A stretch of 64,000 bases of DNA. It comes from Rhea pennata (Eukaryota > Chordata > Aves > Rheiformes > Rheidae). The notes beneath the pieces were generated by a model, which did no database searches, was not told the DNA's origin, and saw only the letters and a program-made list of their open reading frames with translations. Positions 23,701 through 36,497 of this stretch are shown here, in pieces. Location: contig NC_084670.1 in the NCBI RefSeq assembly GCF_028389875.1, positions 13,115,383 to 13,179,382 on the forward strand. Direction: 5' to 3'. The stretch's first letter is position 1. Each line of letters starts with the position of its first letter. The position numbers were made by a program, and so were the translations under genes.

Positions 23701-23728
23701 GGGTAGGGTAGGGTAGGGTAGGGGTGGC
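23693..23728 (+). repeat. GGGTA pentamer array, quadruplex-capable
   Basis: About five GGGTA/GGGGT units in a row immediately downstream of the ELOVL1 CpG island. The four or more closely spaced G runs can form a G-quadruplex on the non-template strand. It resembles, but is not, the vertebrate telomere hexamer TTAGGG. Confidence 0.8.
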
Positions 23729-25416
23729 TGGTCTGCCCCGGCCCGGCCCGGCCCCCCTTCCACCCCCTGGCCCGTGGAAGGGGGGTGCTGGGTGGGTTGG
23801 GCCCCCACAGGGTTGGGGGGGATGGAGGCATCTGAGCTTCCTGTTGGGTTAAGGGTGTGGGAGTTTCCTTGTTTGCTGTGGGCACAGCTCGTGTGTGTTG
23901 TGGGCCTCTGTCAAAGGCAGCCTCCCCCCCCAAGGTCGGTGAGTGTTGTAAAGCAAGGGGCACTCGGGCCTTAATGGGCTTTACTGTTTAGCTGCTCCAG
24001 GCTGGTGGTTTTGCCCAGCTGTGAAGATGGACCCTGCCCAGTGAGGCCATATGCCCACTTGGTGGTGGAGTGTTTAAGGTAAAGAGCTTGCAGGAGAGAA
24101 AGCAGCTAGTGCACGTGTGGTGGGTCTCTGTGTGTCTCTCACCTGGGAAGCCTTGGCTGCCCCAGGGTGTGGGAGGAGATGGTGTCCCCTAGACCAGCTG
24201 TAGTGACACTGTGGGTGAGGTGGATGAGGGGCAAGTTTGTGGAAGCTGTAGCCTCGTAGGTAAGGAGGGCTGGATGTTGCACCATGTTCCCTGGCAGGTG
24301 ATGAGACTGTGTGGTGGGGTGAGGCAGATGTGAATCAGGAAGGGTGCTGAGTAGGTGGCTGTCACTGCTGGGGGGGGGTGGTGACTCTATCAGCAGTGCT
24401 GATCCTCTCAGAGGGCTGGAGTGGTGCATGCTGACCTGTCTTGGAGCAGGAAGATGAGAGGAAGGGGTTCAGGTGGTATCTTTGAAGCGGCTTTGAAGAA
24501 AAGCTAGATCCTGAGATCTGCAGCGCATCCCAAAACAGCACTCTGGGGTTGTGTGCTGCTCCCCTCAGCGGTGCTGCCAAGCAGGAGGGGGTTTATCCCC
24601 TCCCTGTGGAGGGGGCTGCCCTCATTTGGGACCCCTCAGCGTGGCTGCTGCTGTCATTCCTGCAGCAGTGCTTAGGATGCTGCCACAAACCTGCTTAGCA
24701 GGAAGATGGGTTATTTATCATACCCTGGTGCCCTACAGCATGGCAGGGGGCTCTTGCTCTCCAGCTGCTAGCTCTGTGGTTCTTGGTGTGGCCACGTGTG
24801 CCTACAGCCCTGCTGGGGAGGGGGTCATGGCTGCAGCCGGCGCTGACTGCGTGCTGTTGGAAGGGAAGGTGTCTGATTCATGGGTCTGCTTCCTGTCCGT
24901 GCTCTGTTGAATTAAGATATGCCTGTTACACAAGTCTGGGGAAGGCAGAGCAGTATCGTGTTTGGCACTTCTCCTGAAACTGGAAGTGGCTCTCAGAGAG
25001 GTCTGTTTTCTGTGTGTGCTGTGGGGTGCTCAGGGCCTGTCCTGGTGCCTCCTGGGGGGGTAGGGAAGAGGCCGTCTTCAGTGCTTGCTGGAAGGCGCTG
25101 AGGCTGTCAGAAAGGCCTGGAAGTGACTTAAAAGCAGAGAAGGGATCTGCTGGGGAGGAGCGCCGGGCGGTGCGAGACGACTAGACCGGGAAGTGCCGTG
25201 GGGCCGGGAGGAGCCACGCAGGCCCAGGGCCGCAGTGCTGCCGGGAGCCGCTGCCGCGGCCTCCCCCTGGGCAGTGGCTGCGGAGCAGGGTGCTGGGCTG
25301 CGCTAGGCCCTGGTGGCGCCGCACGCCGAGGCTGGGTGCTGCCTACGCTCCTGGGGGGGAGGGGGTGGCCGGGCCTGCTGCTGCTGGCTGAGCTCTCCCT
25401 CCTGCCTCCCTCACAG

Positions 25417-25479
25417 CTGGAGACGCAGTGGGACGTGGGGCCTGCGCCGAGAGCCACCTTCCCTGGGTGCAGAGCGGAG
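25417..25479 (+). other. Candidate alternative untranslated exon of ELOVL1 (63 bp)
   Basis: A strong pyrimidine tract ending CCCTCACAG at 25416 and a donor GTAAGC at 25480 bracket 63 GC-rich bases. The exon would be non-coding. A GC-rich, CpG-bearing patch just upstream (25140-25330) could be a second promoter. This is inferred purely from splice-site quality and position. Confidence 0.35.
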
Positions 25480-28400
25480 GTAAGCTGTGGCCCCGTGTGT
25501 CTCCCTGGGGTTGGCAGGCTGTGTGTGGGGTTGTGCTCAGGGCTCCGCAGCCTGCTGCTTTGCTGCTGTTGTGGCAGATGCTGGCACACATGTGCCCCGT
25601 GAAGGAGGCCCTAATATTCATCTTGACTGCTGGGGAAGGTATTCAGTGGCTGAGAAGTGGTGAGTGAGGCGAGGCCAGGCATCTCCTCCAGCAGCTGTGC
25701 TGGGCCTGCAGCTGGGGCTGTGCTTGGCCTTGATGTGGCAGTGTGAAAACAGCCTCTCTTAGGCAGTGCTGGCTCTTCAGAGGCAGAAGAGCTTTCTCCC
25801 ACACAGCCCCCAGCATCAATGTGCTATTGAGAGATTCCTCTTCCCCTCCTCCTCTGGGCAGGATGGCAGTACCAGGCCTCCCCCACTGCTGCTAACACAA
25901 TGTTAGCTTTGAGTGCCAGCTTGTGTAGGTGCTTGGCCTCCATCTAGCCCCCTGTGCTAGAACATTGGTGGGAGGAGAGCCTTATTGTCACCCTTCTGGT
26001 GGCAGCAGCACTGGTGTGAGCCCACCTCAAACTGGTGAGTTATGTGGTGCTGCCATGCATGTGGGTCTGTCCATCCTGGACAGCTGTGGACTTTAACTGT
26101 GACCAACACTCATCTGACCTTCTCCAGGCAGTACTGGAGTTGGTCTGTAAATCTGCTACGCAGGCCTGTTGCCCTTCTGTAACGAAAGGGCACTTGGGGA
26201 AGCTGCCACTCTGATTGCTGTAATACTGCTGTAATGAGACATCACATTCAGACATTGAGACAGGTGGGGAGGCATTTGGGGGTGAGGGGGAAATCTGTTT
26301 GCCTCAGTGCCTGCACTTCCTGCAGTCTTGTTCAGAGCAGTACAGAGGGACTGTCAGGTGCTTCCCCTTGGGTGACTGTCCCAGTTGTGGTGCCTTAAGG
26401 GAAGGAGGAAGTCAGACAAGTACCCCTTCTTCCCCCAGGGCTGTGAGGGGAGGCTTGCTTGCTCATTGGTATGATGAGAGCACTCTCACTGCTAGTACAT
26501 TCCCTCAGAGCGTCTCCTCTCCACTTAGAGAATAGGACCATCTGTGCTGCAGCGCATCCATCCTGCTATGCAGCCCAAAATTTGACCACCTACTCTTCCA
26601 GAATGTGGCCAGGGCAGATTCCTGCCTGGGCTGAGCTGACCTTTCCACCAGACCTGCTAAGCAGCTTCTTGAGGACACTTCAGAGAATTAAACAGTTGGT
26701 TGAGCCCTCAGGGTTTGAGGCAGCTGGATTTTTCTCCTTCCTAGGAAGCCCCTCCAGCTCATGAGTGTGAACTGTTTCTGACAAGTCCTTCCTTTGAGAA
26801 GTAACACTGCCAGCTGTTGCAGCAGCCTGTTCTTGCTGGTTTCACTGAAGGGATTAAGCCATGCCATCCACATGGCCTAGGCCTCTGCAGTCCTGCTCTG
26901 CACAGTGTTCTTGCCATTTTCCTGAAAGTCCGTTAGGTATGGGGGCATTATATTGTCCTTCAGGACAGAAATGTGAGAGGAGTTCTGCTCTTTAAAACTA
27001 AGAATGGGCTAGGGATTGGGAGAGTGAGAACTTTAATTTTGAGCTAGTTTTCTTCTACCATGGTTTGTAGGTGAATAAAGGCTTATTCAGGGTGTACTGT
27101 GTTGCCTTTTTGTCTGTGGAGGAAAAAAATCATCAGGACAATGATGAAGATAGCTTCCTTGCATTGATGAATGTCTGATTTAGCACTATCCTTGCTGGGT
27201 GAGGGTGAGCACTTGCACTTCCTCTCTTCTGCTGTGGTTACAGCACAGTAAACTCTCAGGCTAAGATCCTTTAGGAAGGAGCTTGCAAGAGGTATTGGAA
27301 GTGGTGCCTGTGATGGCCCAAGAGACTTTGCCTGTGTTTGTGTGCTATTGTACTGGATTTTTGTTAGCATGTACCTTATTAGTTGTCAACTGGTGGGAGT
27401 ACTTGGGCTGGAAAGTCTGGTTCTTGCCAGTGAAACAGGTGAGGCAGCCCAGCCTCCTTTCCAGAGTAGCTGGTCCCTGAGAGCCAGGGCTCTTCCCTGT
27501 AGGAGTTATGGGGCTGCTGTTGCTGCAAGATGGCAGCTGCCACAGACAGCTCCCCAGCTCAGCATGGGCAGGAGGCCTATGTTTGGATGCTATCTGGGTT
27601 TTTGATAGCTCACTGCTGGTGAAGGTGGTAACCTAGTCTGAGGGTTCTTGACTTCTCTCAGCATCTCATAGGGTATCTAACTTCTGGTTGATCCTCTTCC
27701 TCTGAGATAGATCAAGGTAGGAAGCTGTTGCTGAGGCAGCAAGTTCTTCAGTTTTACTGCAGGGAGTGCTCTTATTGTGGACCTTAATCGGATCAGCCAG
27801 CTTGCTCTTGCAGCTTGCTGATAGACTTGTTCTGTATGTGCATGGAGTTGTATCCCATGCTTGTTCTACTCAACCCTAAGAAGATTTTCCCCTCTCCTCC
27901 CCCTTTGCTTGGGACCAGCAGTGGGAGCAGTAGTGCTGGCTTTGAGTGAACTCTCCACACTTATGTGAAGATTACTGAAGCTAGCATTTCTATTCCCTTG
28001 TGGGGGCTGTGACTGTTAAAGATGGTACCTGCATTAGGCCTACTGGCATTTGTGGTACATCTGCCATACTGCTGGAGTCTCTAGTATTTGTAGTACTGCC
28101 AGTGAACATCCATTCTTGTTAGCAGATGGATGGCTGTGGGGCTCTGACCTCTTGGCAGAGCGTGTAGGAAGGCCCAATCCAGTACCATGGTGTGCTCTGT
28201 AGCGTGCCCCTTCTATCCCACACTGATCCCTGAGTTTGTACTTGGACTTTCTGCACTGTCAGAGCAAATCTGTTAGACTTTCGGGATCTTTCTGAGTCTG
28301 GCTTTGTAGACCTTTAATGTCTGAGTCCATGTCCAACTAATGCAAAACCCTTGATGGGACAGAGCACAACACAGACTGCAGACACTCTGCTATGGGAGCA

Positions 28401-30778
28401 AAGTTGAAGTCTCATTTTGGGCTGCTTGCATGATTAATGAAACAGCATAGAAACCCTGTCTGCCCTGTGTGCAGATAGGTTTGCTCTGTACTCTAGAGGG
28501 CTTTGCAAGACTGTTTCTACTAGCTGCTCTCAGGAAGCATCTCCTCTCCTGAGCACTCTCACCTTTCATGTAATGTGGTGCTACCAGGTGCTATCACCTC
28601 AGAGATGAGGCTTATTTGCCTCCATATGCTTCCTAGCTTACCTGTTGCTCCATGAACCACTGAGCATAGTTTTGATATTGCAGGAGGGAAATACCTTCCC
28701 CCCCCACTTCTATAGGTATCTCACCCTATGTTTCTTCACTCTGCTCTGTTTCTTCATTCCTTTCTGTGTCAGAGCTTCTTGATAAATGCCTTTTCCCTGC
28801 TTGTCCTGACTGTTCTCATCTGAACTGAAACCAGTACTCTGAATATGTAGTCACCACACTGTTAATTGTTAGATAGGCTTACTCTCTACCACATTTTGCA
28901 TGATTGGTTCAGGGAGGTACTTGTCTGCAGAGGAATACAGCTAGTGTTTTGGAAAACATGCTTGAGTATAGAGCTCTTACGACAACTTGTGCGGAGACCT
29001 TGAAGTCTGATTCCCTGCCTTTGCTGTACAAGGCTCCCAGGCTCCCTATTGCAGTGGGCTTGTTCTTTTCCCCTGAAGGCTTGAGAGGTGATACTGTGAC
29101 TAACCAGACTATACAGAATTGATCTGCTGATCTGAGAATCTCCTCTCAATCTCCCTGCTTCCAGGAAGCATGGGAATGGGAGAATTTAATCCCTGTTTGT
29201 AGGATGCCATCCAAAGGCCCCAGTGTTTTACAGCCCTGGTGTGAGATACAGCAGTATTAACACTCACCTACTGAAGATGGGGAAACTACTTCCTCACCCA
29301 GCTAACTTGATTCCAATACCAGCTGTAATTGCAGCTCTTGCAAGAGCTGTTATATATCAAGAGTTAGAGTTCGTGTGCCTTCTCTGTGAACACAACCCTC
29401 TTATACTGTCATCAAATACACTGATGCAAAGCATATGGTATCAATCTGTTAGCAGTGTCCTTTCAGTCTCAGCATGAAACAGCTGAGCTAGAGGCTGTGA
29501 CAAATGGATCTGTGTGGTTAAAGTGAGAACTTATCTTAGTGGTGTCCCTGCAAAGTCTAAGGACTTACTGCTACATCTTTGAGGAATCTGGGACTAGTTC
29601 TTGAGCTCTGATCAGGGAGTCTGTCGCCAGTCCTTGCAGCCAGTGTGTCAGGCCAGGGGAGCTCCACTTTCCTACTCCATCCTACCTCTGTGGTTTTTCT
29701 GCACTTTAAATTTAGCAGCTGGTGCTCTCAGACTGGTCTTTTGTGCCCTCTGAGTGGATGCACAAGCATCTCTTTAGGCAGTGACTTTTCAGGAGAGCAG
29801 GACTTTAGCATGTGCACAAGAGTGTCTTGACTGAGTCTTCAGTCAGACAACTGTGCTGGAAACCTGCTGTAAGGAGGCTGTGAGAGGAAGGACTTAGAGG
29901 CCTCTTCATTGGCAATTGTGGAGCTCAGTGCTGCAGCAGGTAGCAAGCCTAGTTGCCAGCTGGTTGTAGGTCAGGGGATGAGGATTGCTTTGATCTCTGG
30001 CCAGCAGGTTATCTCCTGACCTTTGAGAGTTGCTACTCCCTTGGGAGCCCAAGAGGGGCCAGGCCTGCTTCATCCAGTTCAGCAAGGGCCTTGTGCCAGC
30101 TCTCCTGTGGGTGGCAACTCTTGTGGCTACCTACCAGGCTGTTTTGGTGCTGTCTGTAATTAAACTAGTGGGGAGATCAGGGTGGCTTGCTTTCTCACCT
30201 ATTACAGGTGTGATTTGACTTGAATATTGATGAGATAGTAGTTTTGGCTGCTAGACTGCTGGGGAAGGCTAGGGCTGAGCTTGCTGCTTGCAGATGGCTG
30301 CTGTGTGGGCCAAGATGTGCTCTGTGAGGCTATTAACAAAATTAAATGGGTTGTGCTCTTGCCTCTATCAGTGTTATGGTTCAGTGCTGTGGTCTGACTG
30401 CTCTTGGGCTGCTGGGATTTGCTATAAAGAGGTTTGCTGTTCTTGCTGAAGTAGCACTGATTAGCTGTATGGCTATGGAAATATGCAGTCTACACATTGC
30501 TGAGTGTAAGCAAGTACCTAATCCTTGATGTTGGTAACTAGGGCAAAATGTAGCCTGGTGCTCTGGCCTGTGAGTAATGAGAACATGGTCCCTGAAATAG
30601 GGAGGCAGCACTCTGAGGTAGGAGGAAATGTGTTTGCAAGGTCTCCACATATTGTGGTCTACGTATTGTACCTGTTCTGCAGGACTATATGGCATGCCAA
30701 TGTGGATACTGAGTGTTACAAAGACCCAGAGTGATCTCGGGGTAGCCTTGGAGATGATCTAGCTGGGTAGTTAAGGGG

Positions 30779-31665
30779 GGAGTGGTGGATGTTGTGTACC
30801 TTGACTTCAGTAAGGCTTTTGACAGCCTCCAATAACTTCATAGGTAAGCTCCAGAAATGTAGATTAGATGAGTAGACACTGCCCCTGAAAGGCAGAGCTC
30901 AGATGGCTGTCATCAGCGGCTCAGAGTCTAGTTGGAGGCCTGATGTCCCTCAGTGGTCAGTACTGGGTCCAGTCTTGTTCAACTTACTCATCAATGACTT
31001 GGATGAAGGGACAGAGTGCTTCCTCAGCAAGTTTGATGGTACCAGAGTGGCTGATTCACCAGAAGGCTGTGCTGCTGTTCATGAGGTTCCTGTTTGCCCA
31101 ACTCTCCAGCCTGTCAGAGCCTCTGAAGTTCAACAGAGGCAAGTGCAGGGTCCTGCACCTAGGGAGGAATAACTCCATGCACCAGTACAGACTGGAGGCT
31201 GATCTGCTGGAAAGCAGCTCTGTGGAGTTAACTATGAGCCAGCAATATGCCTTTGTGGCCAAGAAGGCCAAAGGTATCCTGGGGTGTATTAGGAAGAGTG
31301 CCAGCAGGTTGAGAGAGGTGATCCTCCCCCTCTACTTGGCCCTGGTAAGGTCACATCTGAAGTACTGTGTCCAATTTTAGGTCCCCTAGTACAAGAGACA
31401 TGGAACTACTGGAGAGTCCAGCATAGGGCTGCAAAGATGATTAGGGGACTTGAGCGTCTGCCCTTGAGGAGAGTCTCTGAGAGCTGGGCTTGTTTAGTCT
31501 GGAGAAGAGAAGACTGGGAGGAGATCTTTATCAATGTCTACAAATATTTGAAGGGAGGGCACAAAGAGGATGGGGCTGGACTCTTCAGTGGTGCCCAGTG
31601 ACAGGACAAGAAGGAATGGCTGCAGACTGAAACACAGGAAGACCTGTCAGAATATGAGGAGAACA
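30779..31665 (+). repeat. CR1 LINE fragment, sense, reverse-transcriptase and 3' region
   Basis: The plus strand reads through typical CR1 landmarks in order: 'gtgtaccttgacttcagtaa', the motif encoding [20 protein letters not shown], 'gcaagtgcagggtcctgcac', 'atgagccagcaatatgcctt', 'tctgaagtactgtgtccaat' and 'tttagtctggagaagagaag'. The reading frame is broken by many changes, including a loss of roughly 100 bp between the Lys-Phe-Asp-Gly and downstream blocks. The usual CR1 3' end (ATTCTATGA repeats) is missing, so the copy lacks both ends. It lies inside ELOVL1 intron 1. Confidence 0.9.
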
Positions 31666-33801
31666 TGGTGGTGTTATAGCAAGAAGTCCTGGTGCTTGCT
31701 CAGAGCCTGTTTACAACAACTCCAGTATCTCCTCTCACCCTATGGCATAAAGGACTGTGGAAGTACTGAACGTGGCTCTGCAGTAGCAGAAACTTACTGC
31801 CATTTGTGCCAGTGAGGACTTATGTACCACTGCTGAGTGGGTGGATTTTTTTTTAATATAAACTGCTTGGGGGATAGTTATGTGTTCCTTGCTGCTGCAA
31901 GGATGGTCCTTGTGTACTGCGTACTCTGTGCAACCTTCACAGGGCCTATCAGGGCAAAATTGCAGTGTGTGTCTTCAGATTCAAGTCTTGAGTGTTCTGG
32001 GATGCTGAATTGTTTTGAACTAGCATCCTAGTTGATCAGTAGTGCTAGAGTCTTGCTGCTGGTATCATGGTCAGTGGAGTAATTAATGGTGCCTGGGCTC
32101 AAGCATCTCCCTCCTCTCCTCAGTGTAGGATGTAACTCTGAGCTTGTGAGTAAATCTGATACTATCTTTCCATCCCATCCGCCCAAAATAGTGTTCCAGA
32201 GTCTTGTTTCTGCCCTGGATCTGTAGTAAGACTGACTCATTTAGCCTGATAAGATAAACAGAGCTTGAACAGTGAGGTACTTGTGCTGAGAAATAACTCT
32301 TGAGGAGTCCTCAAGCTAGCAAATAAAGGTGTAGCTGGATATAGTGGTTTAAAGCCAAAACTAGACAGACTAGTTTGAAACTTGCTTTTAGTCTTGGAGC
32401 ACCTTAAAGCTCAAGAGCTTATCGCACTTCCCTCAGCCAGAGTCTTTAAAGAGTGGCTTTTGAGGATGTGGTAGTTCCTGCTGCACTCTTCCAGCCATTG
32501 TTACACATGAAGAGCAGATAATCTTAGAGGTGCCTAGGACCTTAAACTTCTGGTATTTGGGTGATCCTGCAAGTGAGTATTATTTGCTATTAAACCTTTC
32601 AGCCTCAGGCTGGTGAGGAAGGTATGGTGTCTGTGCTGCTGCTTTTTCTCATCGAATGATTTGAGAGGGGGGAATTGCTCCCTAATGCACTTTGCCCTAT
32701 TGCTGCAGTGTTTTCCAAGGTGATGTGAGGAACCTTATTTTGTCTTTTCCTTACTCCAGAAAAACTCAGGCTCTGTTCCCTGGGGTGTGTGCGGCTGTAC
32801 AGCCCTTCTCTGGAGCCTTGCTTGGGGGGAAGAATGGGTATTTTGGTGGGTAGCAGTGAAGGGGGAACTTGATCTACCCTCCTCCTCCTCCTGTTGCAGA
32901 GAGGCTATGTGGCATTTTTTCAGTCTGGAGGAACATACAGGGTAAGACTGGGCCAGCACTAGAATCTACTCCCAGGCTCTTTGAACTGTGGAGTAGTGTG
33001 TGCAAGGACCATAGCCAGACCCCTGGTAAGGCTTTGTAGTGAAGAGTGCCTGTGTGGTGCTACCAGGCATCTACGTAACAGGCAACACGAATCTTGTAGT
33101 GACTGCTGCAGTCCTGCCTCCCTTCCCTGCCTGGGTCCCAGCTAGAGCAAAGAGCAGGCTGAGCTCCTTGTTGTTCAGCAAAGCTGAAAGAGGGCTGCTG
33201 GTGCTGGCTAGGGGGGTTCTGGAGTGGCTGTACCTGATGGATATTCCCAACTGGGATCTTACTAGGAGTAAGGAGGGGTCTGTGGGGTCACTCTGGCTTC
33301 AGTTCCTCCCAGGCCAGCAGCCAGGAGGCTGTCTGCTTCCTGGTGGTGGCAGCAGTAAACCTTTGGGAGAGAGTAGAAGAAGGTAGGAAAGGGGAGTGGC
33401 TGTTGGTAGCAACTACAGGGAACACCTCCCTCTACAGTGGGTGAGCTGAGGGAGGCTGGGCCTACTCATGCTTCCGTGCTGGGGCATATTGTTCCCCTTT
33501 CTCCCTTCTCTTGTGGGCCTCTGCAGGGCAGGCTCTGGGGGTAGAGGTGCTTTTTTTTCTTTTTAACTAGCCTGCAGCTGCAGCAGCAAGAGTTGGTCCT
33601 GCTTGCTCTTCTGGAGAGCATCCATGTGGACTGTGTGGTTGTAATTTCACTGCAAGTGCTCAGTGTCTCCTAGTCAGAGAGCAGATGCTGGTGTGGGCTC
33701 TGCTGAGAGATTAACTGGATGCTCTGAAGCTGTGCTAGAAACGGCCTGGCTGCAGCTGCCTGATGCTTTCTTCTCTCTGCAGAGCTGCTGCCACCACTGC
33801 C

Positions 33802-36497
33802 ATGGAGGGGATTGTGACAATGTATCAGGACTTCATGAAAAAAGCAGGTGAGTGTTTGGCCCTGTCCAGCTGCAGGGTGCTATATGCCTTGCTGCCACCA
33901 GCACAAGGGAGGTGGTCTGTGTGCATGCGATTCAGGTCTAGCTGCATCCTGCCTCTGCCCTGACACAGATCCAGCTCTGGATTTTTCAGGCTGCCTGTAT
34001 TATGAGGCACTTTGGTCTTGGTGCCTCTTAGAATACTGCTGTGATGCTCTGGCCCCTCAGGGCATAGGGTCTCCAGGATGCTCTGCCGCATGCTTTTGGG
34101 CTATACCTTAGTTTTGTTTGCTTGTTCAGCTGCTGCCCCCAAGCTGTGTTCTGCCTTTGCTCCTGTTCTAGCAGAACCCGACTTGTGAGCTGTTCCTTGC
34201 CTCTACTCTTGTGGTATCATTGCTGGCAGCAGGGCAGGGATGCTTACTGCTCTGTACCTTGGCTATCTCCACAGACCCCCGCATTGCTGACTACCCACTG
34301 ATGCAGTCCCCCTTCCTTGTGATGGGCATCCTTCTGGCATATGTCTACTTCGTGCTATCCCTGGGCCCCCGGCTAATGGCCAACAGGAAGCCTCTAAACC
34401 TGAAGAAGTTCATGGTGCTATACAACTTCTTTCTGGTGGGACTTTCACTCTACATAGTTTATGAGGTGAGTATTTGGCATAGGTAGAGCAGTTCTTACCT
34501 TCCATGCTTGTTGCCTATGTGATTGGAGGCCTTCCTGTGCCCAGCTTTCTGTCCTTTCTGAGGAGGGCTGGGAAGTGCAAGTGTGTTGGGCCTCACTGTG
34601 GTGATGTACTTGTTGCAGTTCCTGATGGCTGGGTGGCTGACTGGGTACACCTGGAGATGTGACCCTGTGGACTTCTCACAGGACCCTAAGGCCCTCAGGG
34701 TGAGTTCTGTTTCCTTCCCCTATAAGCAGGGATGGCCTTTAGAGCCTGTTTGGGTAGTGAGGTTGCAGCTACCTGTCTCTGTCTGCAAGGCAGATGACTT
34801 GCTGCCTCTGGCTGTTAGGCTGACCCTGGAGTTAGTGTGAAGGCACTCAACCACTTGGCATGCTCACACTAAGATGAGTCTCTAATGTATTATGTTACAG
34901 ATGGTCAATGTTGCCTGGCTCTTCGTCTTCTCAAAGTTCATTGAACTGACAGACACAGTGAGTGAGATGCTGGGCAGGTTCTGTGCTTGGGCAGGGGCGG
35001 TGCAGGGGCTTGAGACCAGGAGGCAATTCCTGGGCAAAGAGTTGAGGCCTAGTGTATTGGAGGGACGTGCTTCCTACAGCTCTTGTAGTATGATCCAGCA
35101 GTGCTTTTGTCTGGTGTCACTGCTGGGGAGGACACTCTGGGCTACTGCAGATGCTGCTTCTGGCTCTGGAAGCTGAGGGATGAATAACATGTGGTGATAG
35201 TGAGTGAAGTGTCACTGAGAGGCTGGGATGCTGACTCAGTGTCCAATTCCTGCTGTTCCCAAGCTGAGTCCTGATGCTGTTGCAATCTCATTGCAGGTGA
35301 TCTTTGTCCTGCGGAAGAAGAATGAACAGGTCACATTCCTGCACCTCTTCCACCACTCTGTTCTGCCGTGGAGCTGGTGGTGGGGAGCAAAGTTTGGTCC
35401 AGGTAAGACTGGAACTGGCTAAGTGCACAGCTAGGGAAGTGATGAACTTAGCCCCCACACCTTGGGAAGGCTTTTCTGACCTTGATGGGTGCAGCTCCTG
35501 GGAGCCCTGAATAGGGGTAGAGAAGGAGAGGCGGTCCTTTAAGGAGACACCCTCCTGTCCAACATGACACCTAGGCACAGCTCTGGGAGGAAGGGTGGTG
35601 TTTGGCTCCTGGTATGACAGCTACAGACAACTGACTTGCACTAATGAACGTCCCTCTAACAGGAGGAATGGGCTCATTCCATGCCATGATCAATTCAATG
35701 GTGCATGTTGTCATGTACTTCTACTATGGGCTCTCAGCAGCAGGACCTGCCTTCCAGAAGTACTTGTGGTGGAAGAAGCACATCACAGCCATCCAGCTGG
35801 TAAGTTTATGCTGTGGGACAGAGTATGTGACCTCCCCCTCTGACATAAGGGGCAGGCCAGCCTTGGCACCTAGGAAGGTGTGGCCTCAAGCTGTTGTTCT
35901 CTTCAGCAGACTCTCATTCTAGGTTTCCAGCTGCTGTGGTCCACAGTGGCTCTCTAATATCCCTGAGAGCCTGGCTAGGATGTGGTTGCTACTCAGCCTG
36001 CTGCATCTGGGTTGTGCCCACATTGGGAGGGTGGGATGCTAGAGCTGCTTTAAGTATTGTTGTTTCTGCAGTGACTGTTCCTTTCTTGTGTGGCTGCTAG
36101 CTGCCCCTCGCTGTAGAGGTACCATAGCCGCCTATTTTAGAGTGAGAAAGGAGCCTAGTCTTTCCTCCTGGAAAGACTATCTTTAGTGGGATCCCTGACA
36201 CTGCTCCCCTGTGTAACTTGTCTTTATTTGCCCTGTTCCCAGGCACAGTTTGTGATTGTCTCCATCCACATCTCCCAGTATTACTTCATGCCCAGCTGCC
36301 AGTATCAGTTTCCCATCTTCATCCACCTCATCTGGATTTACGGGACCATCTTCTTCATCCTATTCTCCAACTTCTGGTACCAGTCATACACCAAGGGCAA
36401 ACGGTTGCCCAGAGTGGCTCTGCAAGCAGCCCAGCACAATGGTAGCAGCATCCATGAGAATGGCACAGTCACCAATGGCAAGGTCAAAGCCAACTAG
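33802..36497 (+). CDS. ELOVL1: ELOVL1, very-long-chain fatty acid elongase 1 (complete, 7 coding exons)
   Basis: ELOVL1 is the ER-membrane 3-ketoacyl-CoA synthase that condenses malonyl-CoA with saturated and monounsaturated C20-C26 acyl-CoAs for sphingolipids. Coding exons are 33802-33847, 34275-34465, 34619-34699, 34901-34957, 35297-35402, 35663-35799 and 36243-36497, joining in phase to 290 aa. Residues 141-145 are HLFHH, the family's HxxHH catalytic box, preceded by FVLRKK and followed by [10 protein letters not shown]. Several hydrophobic membrane segments are visible, for example [18 protein letters not shown]. The C-terminus KVKAN fits the KxKxx ER-retrieval signal. The protein is about 11 residues longer than human because of a tail rich in Asn, Gly and Ser. 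ELOVL7 is the closest alternative, but synteny and the tail favour ELOVL1. The acceptor at 33781-33782 puts only 19 untranslated bases before the ATG in this exon. Confidence 0.96.

Larger units (their letters stand above)
23618..33782 (+). other. ELOVL1: ELOVL1 intron 1, about 10 kb (inferred)
   Basis: Between the promoter donor and the acceptor at 33781-33782 there is no protein-coding exon that I recognise. Contents are a GGGTA array at 23693-23728, a GC-rich patch at 25140-25330, a candidate untranslated exon at 25417-25479 and a CR1 fragment at 30779-31665. The rest is TG/CT-rich unique sequence without recognisable features. Confidence 0.6.

Noticed and set aside
23693-23728. Interstitial telomere repeat
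   Set aside because: The unit is GGGTA, not TTAGGG, and only about five copies are present.
30903-31172. A host gene with a reverse-transcriptase-like open frame
   Set aside because: The frame is part of a decayed CR1 LINE copy and is not a host exon.
33802-36497. ELOVL7 rather than ELOVL1
   Set aside because: Several residues match both paralogues, but the KVKAN end, the ADYPLM segment and the position between MED8 and CDC20 fit ELOVL1.
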